Assembly: GCA_012845835.1 (NCBI GenBank)
Contig: JABAKD010000026.1
Span: 7,148,493 to 7,212,492, forward strand
Reading direction: 5' to 3'
Source: Undaria pinnatifida
Taxonomy: Eukaryota; Sar; Phaeophyceae; Laminariales; Alariaceae
Length of the DNA: 64,000 nucleotides
Shown piece by piece: positions 13,901 to 22,083 of the stretch. Below the pieces are notes generated by a model. The model was not told where the DNA came from. It ran no database searches and worked only from the letters and a program-made list of their open reading frames with translations. Position 1 is the stretch's first letter. Each line of letters opens with the position of its first letter. The position numbers were made by a program, and so were the translations under genes.

Positions 13901-16900
13901 CTAGGGGTAGGAGTAGGGTTGGAGTAGGGTTGGAGGGGGGTTGGAAGTAACCTGAACCAGCATCATCACGGTTTCATAATAGAGGGCCGATGCTGCTTGT
14001 ATGAAAATCTTGCGCCCCCCCAATTGAAAAAATCGCCACCTTAGGCCAGTTATTGTGGGAAATTATTTTTGGGCCCTCAGAACTGAGATTTTTGGCTGAT
14101 CACACGCGATTTACTCGGCGGGACGACCAAAAACACCGATAGACTCTTCAGAATGCTCCCCGTAGTTTTCCGAGAGCTTGCTGGCGCACTTTTCCGTTTC
14201 TCCAGACTCGCAGTTTTTCTGTTCTTTCGATTTGCCAGTTCTGCAGCCTCGTGATTTTTGGCCAAATATCTTCTAAAATCCATTATTTTTGGCCCCAGTT
14301 TTGAGCAGCAATGTATGTTTCTGAAAACTGATTTGTTGCGTCAAAAAATCAAAATGAGACCCTGGAGAAACAAAAAACTGCTCCAGAAAACCCTCGGAAA
14401 ACTACGCGATGGATCTTGAGGACTGTATCGGTGTTTTTGACAGTCCAGCCGAGTAAAACCGGTATAATTGGCCCAGCATTCACTTCTGACAGCCGATTTT
14501 TTTTCTTTTTTCCCATGATAGTAGATCTTACGATACAGTGCCCAAAACTGATTAATTCATTGATTCATACCCTCAGGTACTATAAATATTTCAAGACTTG
14601 ACTATCTTGCACGTTCAAGGGAGACATCCGATTATGGCTTATGCCGTTCCTGTGTGCTGAAATGAAACTGCGTATCCTGTCATGATGCTGGTGGTGTTGT
14701 GTGCGGTCAGATGTATGATCTACTGATGGTTATTGGAGATGGCGGAGGGTTAGAACGAGACGGAACATTTTTTTTTAAAGCTGCTTTGTTCACTTTAAAC
14801 GGCGATGCATCAATTGGCGAGAAAACGCGTCCGGCTGTGTTTTTCCTCTGTGCTGAAACTACACTTCCTGCTATGAGCCTGGTGTTGTTTTGTTACATAT
14901 GGCTTACAGCAGTAGTTGGGGCAGGTGATCGGTTCACCTTTTTCCACACTGATGAATCTATACACTGTAAAACCTTGGCATGTTTTGTCCGATCAGGATT
15001 TAGTGGACCGAATATTTGTGGAGCAGATCAAGGATCTAGAGGTGGCGGAGAACATAATGACGGCGCCGGTACAGACGTGCGGACCCACGGAGACGGTGGA
15101 TGACATCGCCAAGTGAGTTGGCTGACTACACTAATAGTAAGTCGCCCGCAGGTTACTATTCACAGCCTTGGCTTTTCTCTTTTCTTCTGTATTCATTCTC
15201 CTGCGGATGGGGAAAAATAAAAAATAAAGCTGAGGCTCACCACGCTTCCACGTATTTTCATACATGTCGGGGGTCAATTTAACTCACTTGAACTCGCAAT
15301 CCAGCGCTAGCTGACGTATCCTTCAGTTCCCGACATGTGTGTGATCGCGGCATCGCAAATTGTTTCGTTTTTTTATTTTCTTTAATCTGGTGGCGCTCGC
15401 ATTTATTAAGAGCATGTTTTGTTTTTCCAGGGTGTTGTCTAAACATATTTTAACGTGGGACACTATTAGTTATTAATGGAGGCATGCCTTCAACCATAAC
15501 CCCCCCTCCGCCATCGCATCATCTGTTGACGCTGTGCGCATTAGCATGCATCTGATGACCGCGGCATCGCAAAACCCATTTCGCGTTTTTTTTTGTTTTT
15601 TTTTTTGCAGGGTGCGATCTAAACACTCGACATTCGAGACATGCATGCAATCTTCTGCCCCCCGCCCCCCCCCCCCCCCAATCGCCGACTATGGTTGACG
15701 TTGTATGCATGCGTGTGATAACTGCGGCTTCACAGATCAAAGTCGTATATCGTATTTCGTAACGCTGCGATGTTTTTCGATGTTTTGCAGGGTGCTGTCT
15801 AAACACGACATTCGAGGCATGCCTGTCGTGGATGATACGGGGAAGGTGGTGGGACTCATCTCATACAAAGAGGTCAGTGAGGTGAAGGGTGAAGCTTGCC
15901 GCGATGGATGATAACCTCGCATGTATGTGTGGATGCTTCCTTCTTCTTTTTATTATTGTTTTGATAGCTCCCGTGCCCGTTGATGCTCATTTTTCCGTGT
16001 GGTAGCCCCTTTTGCCGCTATGTTCATCCACGATTCTATTGTTTATAGTAGGCCAGACTACCTGAATCAGTCTTGATACAAAAAGGCAGTGGAAATACGA
16101 CACTCGAGGCATGCCTGTGGTGAGCGAGGACGGGAAGGTGGTGGCACTCATCTCTTGCAAAGAGGTGAACCATACAGCGCTAGATGATAATCACGCCTGC
16201 GCCGATGCTAACTTTTTCTTTTTTATCGCCACGATAACCCCTCTGTCCCTATTTTATTTTGTCTGTTATCTTCGAATTTTTTCTTTCGCTTTCTCCCTCC
16301 CTAGCCGTAACACATCTCCAGGGTCACTACTCGTAAGCAGGCTCTTCTCCCCCCTCCCCACTACGGTACATGCCTTCATGTTTATGGCAAGAATACTTCA
16401 GCCCTTTCTTCCTCGTTGACTCGCATCGAATTGCGCCTATGTTTAGGGTGTGTGCTTTATTTTTTGTCGTTATGCCATGATAGCCTTTTTGCGCCTATGC
16501 CTGTTCACCCACATTTCTAGGCGAAACTAGTTCAACTCAGGGGTGGCGTTTGTTTTTGTAGGTACATAGATACAGTAGTAGTATGATACAGTAGTAGTAT
16601 GATACAGTAGTAGTGGCAGTAGTAGCAGCAATAGTATGATACAGTAGTACGATAGTAGTATAATAGTAGGGGTCATCCGGTAAGGCCGTGGTGTGGTATA
16701 CACTATAGAGAGCACTATGACATGACCGCCTTGTAGGGGGAAGCCGCCTTACTCATTCCAGGGTATGAGTACTGTAGTGCAATTCCACAGTAGCGCCAAG
16801 CCATTTTCACCGCCTTGTATAGGGATACCGCCTTATGGGGAGGCCCCTACTGTATTTTTTTAGAAATATGCTATGACTGTCGCTGGGAATTCGCGCAACA

Positions 16901-19900
16901 GGATGTTTTATAACGCCGATAGTCGACGGTGCGTTCAAAACTTACACGCTTAGGACAGACCACCGGTTACCACTTGGTGATCTACATTTCAGGGAATACG
17001 CGTGTGGGAATGCTCGTGTTACCATGTTACCCGGTGGGAGCCGTACGATCTGCATCATCTATCGCACGTTTGTTTGCTGGGTTGGATTTGTACTCGACAT
17101 ATAGGTCCTGCACAATATTTCATAGCGGCAGATACAGGATCTACTTTGGATGATCTAGATGATCTAGATGGTCTAGATTATCTACATGATCTACATGATC
17201 TATATGATCTATATTGTATGCATGATATATGTGATCGATATGATCTATGTGATCTATGTGTTCTATGTGATCTGTGTGGTCTAGATCTGTGTCGTCTAGA
17301 TTGTGATGAGTCCGAGGTGTGAGAAGTTGCGCAGTGGTGCTGATGTGGCTGACCAACCAGCTCGCGCAGCCGAATCATTGTACCCCCCAAAATGGCAATA
17401 CTTGCTAAACTTCACTCACAAAATGGTGCTAGTTTGGCTGACCGTTCCGTTTTGTCTCGATGTTATCTTAAAGGTGGAGAAGACGACTAGGCTGGGGCGA
17501 CAGCACGAGCTGGTTAAAGGCTGGATGAGGGAACAGGTGCGCCTGCTCGCTCCCCCGCGACAAGACGGCTTTCCGTACCCCCTCGCGACTTTCAGTGCTC
17601 CCTCGAGGATTCCAGCGCCCCCTCGTGGGTTTTGGTACCCTCCCGTCGCTTCGAACACTCGCTCGTTGCTATCAGTACCCACTCCCCCCCGGCTTTCAGT
17701 ACGTCAAGACTTACACTACTCCCTCACGATGCTTGCTACTCCTGTGCGACTTCTGCTACATCCTCGTGACTTCTCCTCCCTCGTGGCTTTCAATACTCTC
17801 TCGCAGCGTACGGAACTCCCTCGCGGCTTTCAATACTCTCGTAAGGCTTTCAGCAATGACCCCTCGCGACTTTTGTTTTCCGTCGTGGCTTTGAGTACTC
17901 TATACCGGAGTTCACTACCCCCTTGCGGCTTTGACTACTCCCTCCCTGCTTCATTACTCTCTCCCTTCTCTCAGTACTTCCTCATGGCTTTCAGTACTCC
18001 CTCATGGCGTGCATTATTAATACTCGTTCTTGGCATTCACTCCTCCCGTATGGCTTTCTGTAGACCCCCGCGACTTCCACTATTAATACTCGTCCATGTC
18101 TCAAACTCACACTGCTCCCATGCGACTTTTCGCTACTCCCTCGCGAATTTGATTTCCTCCTCGTGATTGTTTATGTCCCTGCCGGCTTTCGCTATCCCCC
18201 CGCGTCTCTCTATATTCCCTTACGGCTTTCCCTACCCCCTCCCTGGCAATCACCACTCCCTCTCAGCTTTTGCTACTGCTTCACTGTTTTCACTACCTTC
18301 CCTTCGGATTTCACTTGCCCCCTCCGGTTCTTTCTAGTGACACTCTCTCCGCGCTGTGAGTACTAATTCAAGATTTTCACTACTCCCTGGCGGCTGCAAG
18401 TATTCCCCCACGGCTTTCATTTCTCACTACCAGTTTTGCTATTTGCTCGCGGCTTTTTCTTCACCTGCTTGTCCTTCTAATGTCCCTGGCACCTTCCACT
18501 ACTCCTTGGCGGCCTTCATTTATTATGTCATGGCTTGCGGTACTCCCTCACGACCTTCGCTATCCTCTCCTCGTTTTCGCTATTCCACCCCGACTTTCAC
18601 TACTCTGTCACGGCGCTCAGTAGTGCCTCGCGTTTTGCTCTATCCCCTCACAGCTTTCTCTACTCCCTCGCGACTTTAAGTATTCCCTTATGCCTTTTGA
18701 TATTCCCTCACGGCTTGCCCTGTTCCCTCGCGCATTTCACTTGCCCCTCACGGCTTTTCCACACTCCCTCCCGGCTGCCTCTACTCCCTCACGGCTTTCA
18801 TCACTTCCTCACGGCTTGCAGTGCTCTCTCCGGGCTTTCACTGCTCCCTCGTTAATTCCCTCACGCTCTCATGACTTTCACTACTCCCCCGCGGCTTGCA
18901 CTACTCCCTCATGGGTTTCAGTACTCCCACGCGACTTCCGCTACTCCCTCGCGGCTTGCAATGCTCGTACTCCCTCGCGGCTTTCAATATTCCCTGCCGG
19001 CTTTCGCTACTCGTACTCCGTCGCGGCTTTACCTGCTCTCTCTGCTCCCTCTTGACTTGCAGTTCGTCACGGCGGACGTGGGAGACCCTCTTCACGAAGT
19101 GGAAGAGATGTTCATAAAGGTCAGGCGCAACCCCTGAAGGACTGTACCCGCTTTGTTCTGGGAGGACACATCACTTGGGAAGAGTGTGGGTCAGGGTTAA
19201 GCGTGCGCATTTTTTTCCGACTTAGTTTTTGGATAAGGTATAAGGTATAAAGCTTGCCAAGTGAGCACCCTCTAAAAAATGAATGTAGCCCTGCGGGGGC
19301 AGGCGTCGCCGTGGCTGTTTGTTGTGGCGGATGGTGTGATCGTCGTTTATATCTGTAATCGGGGTTCTATGTCGTTAATCGTTTTTTATGTCTTTGATTG
19401 TGGTTTCATGTCTCTGATCGTCGTTTATGTCGTTAATCGTCGTTTGTCCTTAACGGTCGTTTGTGTGTATGATGATCGTCGTTTTGTGTCTCTGATCGTC
19501 GTTTATGTCTTTAATCGTCATTTTGGCCTTTGATCGTCGTTTTATGTCTTTGATCATTGTGTGTGCCTTTGATCGTCGTGTATGTATTTTATCGTCAGTT
19601 TTGTCTTTAGTCGTCGTTTATGTCAATGATCGTCGTCTATGCCTTTGATCGCCGTTTATGTCTTAAATCGTCGTTTATGTTTCCCCTCTCAAGCTCCATG
19701 GGCGTTGACGTTAAGACGTCAGCGCCATTTGTTAATGATTTTTAGTCCGTTCAGCTACTGGTAAAGGTTAACCGAGTGCCCACCCGAACCAAGCCTGCCT
19801 GAAAATATTTTAACTACGTACTTGTTCCGCTCGTTTCGCTTTTTTCGCTCGTTTGCCGCGTTTTGTTTCGGTAAGTCGCTTCCTTTTTTTTCTCGTTAAA

Positions 19901-20323
19901 TCGCTTGTTTCGCCTGTCTTGTTTATTCGGGTAGTTCGTGTTTTTCATTTGTTTCGCTTGATTCGCTTAAATCGCTTTTTTCGCTTATTTTAACTTGACC
20001 CCTTTAGAGCCCCCGAACCCTTCCCTATACTAAATCCAAGTAATGTTTGTCTCCAAAAACGGGTTTCCAGTTGTAAAGGGGTTAAATCGTTCATTTCGCT
20101 TATTTCGCCTTGCTTTTATGTGCAGGAGGACCTAGGGCGGCTGCCCGTGGTCCGCGACGGGAAGCTGGTGGGATTGATAACGCGCGCTGACATGCTGCGA
20201 CAGCACCGCTTCTACGACGGGCTGCACTATCACAACCGGGCGTTCGCCACCCCCGTAGATTCTCCCGTCAGAAGAATGCTGGCCGGTCTACGAAAAACGC
20301 TCAAGAAGTACGACGCGGAGTAG
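1974..20323 (+). CDS. DHH-family phosphoesterase with tandem CBS domains (16 exons; 5' end uncertain)
   Basis: Exons: 1974-2073, 3315-3424, 4713-4793, 5664-5732, 7144-7280, 7505-7564, 8983-9051, 9535-9610, 10533-10643, 11795-11860, 13663-13740, 14997-15112, 15791-15872, 17474-17536, 19063-19119, 20126-20323. All phases agree, giving 490 residues from the first certain exon (numbered from there). DHH motifs I-IV are visible: THAMADFDS (7-15), LVDAQ (76-80), VDHH (101-104), HSDTG (152-156). A DHHA1 GGGGH follows at 287-291, then two CBS repeats ending GRLPVV and LVGLITRADML. DHH proteins are Mn-dependent phosphoesterases; CBS pairs usually sense adenine nucleotides. The order matches the N-terminal half of cyanobacterial CCA-adding/poly(A)-polymerase-like proteins, but the stop falls where the nucleotidyltransferase would begin. 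Exon 12 (13663-13740) appears to end at a GC donor. The start codon is not identified, and the substrate is inferred only at family level. Confidence 0.88.
2682..2792 (+). repeat. GGGTT-type G-rich repeat
   Basis: A run of degenerate GGGTTGGGTT/GGGTCGGGTT units lies in the second intron of the DHH-CBS gene. It resembles a short internal telomere-like or G-quadruplex-forming tract and has no coding content. Confidence 0.8.
2850..3082. mobile_element. MITE-like element, family H, copy 1
   Basis: It starts with CGGACAGATCACC and ends with the near-inverted CGTGATCTGTCTG, giving about 13-bp terminal inverted repeats. The interior (GGTGGGAGTCGTACGATCTGC and TAGCGGCAG words) is shared with copies at 3836-4081 and about 16951-17317. 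There is no coding capacity, so it would be non-autonomous. Confidence 0.7.
3095..3124. repeat. (TA)n microsatellite
   Basis: An almost uninterrupted run of alternating T and A lies next to the right end of MITE copy 1. Confidence 0.9.
3129..3207 (-). repeat. Dispersed family A repeat (minus orientation)
   Basis: About 75-80 bp running from a GTCAGCTG-type end to CAAGCTGCGTGATACTCCGG. Reverse-complemented, it matches the other family A copies (9946, 11101, 13002, 26741, 27601, 34191, 39083 on +; 10858, 27711 on -). Its role is unknown. Confidence 0.65.
3836..4081. mobile_element. MITE-like element, family H, copy 2
   Basis: It starts CCGACAGATCAGCG and ends GGTGATCTGTCCGAG, so the ends are inverted. 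The interior shares the GGTGGGAGCCGTACGATCTG core and the CATAGCGGCAGATAC segment with copies 1 and 3. It lies in the intron before the LVDAQ exon. Confidence 0.7.
4369..4545. repeat. Dispersed family C repeat
   Basis: About 175 bp containing CACCTCACGGTGCTTCGCGC, a GTCGGCGAAAACCCGAC arm, CTCCGTCCCGGCAATG and CATATCGTG, ending near a C-rich run. Clear relatives are at 23127-23310, 56091-56245 and 56253-56375. No coding potential was recognised. Confidence 0.75.
4926..5125 (+). pseudogene. Two decayed copies of the 3' end of the LVDAQ exon, inside the following intron
   Basis: The true exon ends with GGAGCGGCAGCAACTCTTAT...ACGGAG then GTATTTTG (about 4757-4800). Similar blocks recur at about 4926-4980 (GGGGAGCGGCAGCAACTGTTA, then GAGGCATTTCG) and 5073-5125 (GATGGCAGCAACTCCCATCT, then AGAGGCGTTTTG). 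They include both the exon end and the start of the intron, but the GT donor has become GC in both. They look like tandem duplicates of an exon-intron boundary. Confidence 0.65.
5325..5363 (+). pseudogene. Decayed copy 1 of the VDHH exon
   Basis: After an intact CCAG acceptor the sequence reads VHEVDHHVEQSW then TGA. It matches the working VDHH exon at 5664-5732 (VHVVDHHVEQS...) for its first 11 residues with one change, then diverges. It lies in the preceding intron, 339 bp upstream of the true exon. Confidence 0.75.
5497..5544 (+). pseudogene. Decayed copy 2 of the VDHH exon
   Basis: This reads VRAVDHYVEQSVDRLM, ending at a donor-like ATG|GTACGT. The acceptor dinucleotide is GG instead of AG, and the second His of the DHH triplet is Tyr. 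Its upstream flank (TTGTGGATTTGTCC) matches the flank of copy 1, which supports segmental duplication. Confidence 0.75.
5745..6340. repeat. Minisatellite of about 42-46-bp units (GGATTTGACGGATAGATT)
   Basis: About a dozen degenerate units of the type GACTGATGGATTTGACGGAT plus AAAAATGAGCATAATA fill much of the intron after the VDHH exon. The open frames across it are by-products of the repeat. Confidence 0.9.
7600..8060. repeat. GTTAGCGATA-type 6/12-bp satellite
   Basis: A long array of degenerate GTGTTAGCGATA / GTTAGCGGTA hexamers fills the intron after the exon at 7505-7564. Long frames on both strands, rich in Ala/Val/Ile or Asn/Thr, come purely from the repeat. Confidence 0.95.
7985..8098 (-). 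repeat. Dispersed family B repeat (minus orientation)
   Basis: It contains the reverse complement of the family B core (GGCGGATGGGGCAAAATAAA plus GCTCACCTCACTTCCACGTA). Related copies are at 15190-15320, 28655-28790 and 42925-43000. It interrupts the GTTAGC satellite. Confidence 0.75.
8110..8325. repeat. GATAGC/GGTAGC satellite
   Basis: Hexameric GATAGC and GGTAGC units continue beyond the family B insertion. They encode only Ser-Asp or Ile-Ala repeat peptides. Confidence 0.9.
8328..8450. repeat. 12-bp ACTATCGATAAA tandem array
   Basis: About ten nearly perfect 12-bp ACTATCGATAAA units follow each other, each with a ClaI-type ATCGAT palindrome. They lie in the same intron as the GTTAGC satellite. 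Confidence 0.95.
9652..9830. repeat. Dispersed family D repeat (CTATAGTGCCGGTT)
   Basis: It contains repeated CTCTATAGTGCCGGTTGAGT / AGTAGTGCCGGTTGCCG blocks, themselves internally repeated. The same blocks recur at 62160-62530 and 63430-63545 near the other end of the window. Confidence 0.8.
9946..10020 (+). repeat. Dispersed family A repeat
   Basis: It contains ACGCAGCTTGCTAACAACGC, then ATCGACCCCTAAATTGATCG and a CTCGTAGCTG end, matching the family A layout. It is preceded by a remnant (9838-9900) sharing the CCCGGATCTGAGTTAC word with family E. Confidence 0.6.
10858..10938 (-). repeat. Dispersed family A repeat (minus orientation)
   Basis: It contains ACGTCAGCTGTGAGTTCGAT and TCAAGCTGAGTGATATTCCG. 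It lies 0.9 kb from the + copy at 9946, so the two form an inverted pair around the exon at 10533-10643. Confidence 0.65.
11101..11172 (+). repeat. Dispersed family A repeat
   Basis: It contains ATCGGAGTATCACACACAGC, TTGCAAAGACGAGTTTCGAC and CTCACAGCTGGAGTGTA, nearly identical to the copy at 26741-26815. Confidence 0.75.
12080..12700. repeat. 13-bp GATGAGTATCTTT minisatellite
   Basis: More than 40 degenerate copies of TTTGATGAGTATC, with TTTTTTTCGTATCTTATC variants, fill the intron after the GGGGH exon. There is no coding meaning on either strand. Confidence 0.95.
13002..13076 (+). repeat. Dispersed family A repeat
   Basis: It contains CAACGCAGCTTGCAAATATG, CCCTAAATTCGTCAAACTCA and CAGCTGACATCG. 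It is closest to the copies at 27601 and 34191. Confidence 0.75.
15190..15320 (+). repeat. Dispersed family B repeat
   Basis: It contains CTGCGGATGGGGAAAAATAA, AAGCTGAGGCTCACCACGCT, TCCACGTATTTTCATAC and an AACTCGCAATCCAGCGCTAG end, shared with the copy at 28655-28790. Confidence 0.8.
15431..15660 (+). pseudogene. Two decayed upstream copies of the CBS exon 15791-15872
   Basis: After intact acceptors the sequence reads CAG|GGTGTTGTCTAAACAT at 15431 and GCAG|GGTGCGATCTAAACAC at 15611. The true exon starts TTGCAG|GGTGCTGTCTAAACAC at 15791. The second copy continues into CATTCGAGACATGC but is frame-shifted; the first degenerates after about 20 bp. Their upstream flanks (CGCGGCATCGCAAA words) are also shared, so the duplicated unit is about 180 bp and includes the 3' part of the intron. 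Confidence 0.75.
16086..16164 (+). CDS. Intact duplicate of the CBS exon; possible mutually exclusive exon
   Basis: This 79-bp block encodes QWKYDTRGMPVV...GKVVALISCKE. It parallels the exon at 15791-15872 (VLSKHDIRGMPVV...GKVVGLISYKE), one codon shorter with several substitutions. It has an AAG acceptor, a GAG|GTGAAC donor and no stop. Like exon 15791-15872 it needs a phase-2 start and leaves phase 0, so either exon can join 15112 to 17474, while including both would shift the frame. The tract before its acceptor is A-rich rather than pyrimidine-rich, so it may be a recent dead copy. It would alter the end of the first CBS domain. Confidence 0.45.
16560..16690. repeat. AGT/GTA trinucleotide-rich microsatellite
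   Basis: Imperfect (AGTAGT)n and ATGATACAGTAGT units lie in the intron after the CBS exon. Confidence 0.85.
16951..17317. mobile_element. MITE-like element, family H, copy 3, with expanded GATCTA array
   Basis: It begins AGGACAGACCACCGG and shares GGTGGGAGCCGTACGATCTG and TTCATAGCGGCAGATAC with copies 1 and 2. It then carries an expanded (GATCTA/GATCTAT)n stretch at about 17140-17290 where the other copies have only a few such units. The right terminus (GTGATGAGTCCGAG) is diverged. Confidence 0.65.
17540..19050. repeat. 1.5-kb minisatellite, CTCCCTCGCGGCTTTCACTA units
   Basis: About 75 degenerate units of roughly 19-20 bp (CTCCCTCACGGCTTTCACTA type) fill almost the whole intron between the exons ending 17536 and starting 19063. 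The array is pyrimidine-rich on the + strand and produces several long + frames rich in Pro, Ser, Leu and Phe that are not genes. Confidence 0.95.
19310..19690. repeat. 19-bp TTGATCGTCGTTTATGTCT minisatellite
   Basis: About 20 degenerate units lie in the last intron of the DHH-CBS gene. TTCGCTT/ATTTCGC microsatellite words follow at about 19820-20110. Confidence 0.9.
19690..19812 (-). repeat. Dispersed repeat related to the tRNA-like repeat at 21765
   Basis: It shares CGCCATTTGTTAA, AGTCCGT and AAAGGTTAACC words in the same order with 21800-21905. The reverse complement contains GGCTTGGTTC, resembling an RNA polymerase III A box, but the B-box end is missing. Confidence 0.5.
19988..20092. 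repeat. Dispersed family F repeat, copy 1
   Basis: It contains TTGACCCCTTTAGAGCCCC, ACTAAATCCAAGTAA and TTTCCAGTTGTAAAGGGGTT. The same order recurs at 52833-52920. The two ends are roughly complementary (CCCCTTTA with TAAAGGGG), as in a small foldback element. Confidence 0.7.
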
Positions 20324-21599
20324 CGCCACGCTGACTGCCAAAGCCTCAGTCTAGACTACTGTAGTGCAACATTTATGCTCTACACTGTTCCCTGATAGAT
20401 TTTCCCCAAACCGTTTGTGCTGAGTATTTTTTCCGCCAAAGCGAGACTTGGCGCAATTGAACCGGGGGACTTGGTACAACTCGGTGGAAACGCGAGGGTG
20501 GGACTTGATCTTGGTGCAACTCCATGGGGGGTAGGTTTCCACAGAATTGGTCACGTTAGGTGCGCTAGCTAGATAGGCTCTACGTACGAGGAGCTATTTT
20601 GTGTGTGCCACCGCAATAGAAAGCGAAAGGGAGAGGCTTGAATTGGATCGCGATTGCAAAACGGAAGGAAGTTTTTGCTGAGTTCGCTTGGATAAGGGAA
20701 GGTTATACGCGATTATCGATTTCTATAGTCAGAAGCGAACGCAAGTCCTTTGATAGGTGCTTGCAGTCGGTCGCCGAAGTTGACTCAGTGTTACAGTGGA
20801 TGGAGTTGGCTCGGTGTTGCAGGGGGTGAGGCAGACCTGGTGTTGCGTTGAATGAAGCCCAAGCGACCTTACGGCTAGTTCTGGTTGTGTTCTGTTGTTT
20901 AGTTTATGATAGGTCATACAATACTCCGTGAGAACGAAACAACCGTAAAGGCTACCAAGTACTTACGTCCTGTTGTTTTTGTTCAGGCCATAGTCCGTGA
21001 GAGCACACCGTTCGTGGGCTGGTTGCTTACGCCATACCAGGTAGTCCGTAAAAACAGACTGTTGGTGGGCCGGTTTTGGCAATTAGTGACGCCGCTATAT
21101 TGACGGTGCATATTCAGCGCATACTACGGGCGTACAGCACATTACATGCCGCTGGATAATAGGGTCTCCGCTTTTTCCGGCGTGTTTTGTGTCCGCCGTG
21201 AGTAGCTTCTGTGTACAGAAAACTGCGCAAGAGGGGCGCTGCTGTGGATGCAGCTAACCCTTTGGCGCTTCAGGGGGTGAAAATGGCGGGAATTAAATTT
21301 GATGGCATTACAGCATTCGTCACACGTATCAACAGCGCCTTGAGCTTCATCTGCAACATTTGGGGATGGCGAATGAGCTGTCTGAACTGATCTACCGGGT
21401 TGTTAAGGGATATAAAATGTGATGGCGTTTTTATTGTACTGTACTGCTGGATTGCGGGCGATCCTAAAATACTACTAAAATGTATACCCTCAGTCAGTTG
21501 ACTTGACTATAATATGCGTCGATGGCCGATGTTGTGATACATTTTCCCATATAATATTGATGTGCGCGACGTATGTGGTATTCCGTGATAAAACGCAGT

Positions 21600-21718
21600 A
21601 CGTGTCTCCGATCTATTTCCTAACTTTCCCAAATAGAAAACGCCACAACCTTATCATACGAAACCCATCCAAATGATGTCAAATTCGGATAATTACAGGC
21701 CTTTCGAGGCCGTATCTT
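21600..21718. repeat. Left arm of a 119-bp inverted repeat (partner 24055-24171)
   Basis: The segment from ACGTGTCTCCGATCTATTTC to TTTCGAGGCCGTATCTT is matched in reverse complement at 24055-24171 with roughly ten differences. The pair encloses about 2.3 kb, including the TIR element at 22084-22809. Confidence 0.85.
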
Positions 21719-21764
21719 AACAAAAGTCTGAAAAAGTTCATGTTATAAATATATATATATATTG

Positions 21765-21905
21765 TGGATGGTGGGATTTGAACCCACGACCCAAAAAACT
21801 CATGGTCTGTCGACGACGCCATTTGTTAAGGAATTAGCGGGGTATCAGTCCGTGTGACCACTTGCAAAAGGTTAACCAATAGCTTAACCAAACTAAGCCT
21901 TATAA
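21765..21905 (-). repeat. tRNA-like SINE or tRNA remnant
   Basis: On the minus strand the 3' end reads GTGGGTTCAAATCCCAC then CATCCA, a good T-arm with a B-box. The 5' end has GCTTAGTTTGGTTAAGC, which folds as a D-arm with an A-box-like start. The two are about 100 bp apart and the acceptor strands do not pair, so this is not a working tRNA gene. A relative lacking the B-box end is at 19690-19812. Confidence 0.5.
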
Positions 21906-22083
21906 CACTCTTCCCCCCTGACACCACAGAAAGGAAGACTTAAGTGGTGACGGTTAAAAAGGAGGGTCCGGGAGGGGTGGTAGCACTGCGACTACTTCTA
22001 TACTACTGCTAGATAAACCGGGGGCTACATGATGACTAGTAGGTGCTCCCACCACTACAACGTTGTACGGCACATTTTATTAC

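Noticed and set aside
17303..19137. Long + strand frames across 17303-19137 as a Pro/Ser-rich protein
   Set aside because: They are produced by the CTCCCTCGCGGCTTTC minisatellite; only 17474-17536 and 19063-19119, in the family frame, are coding.
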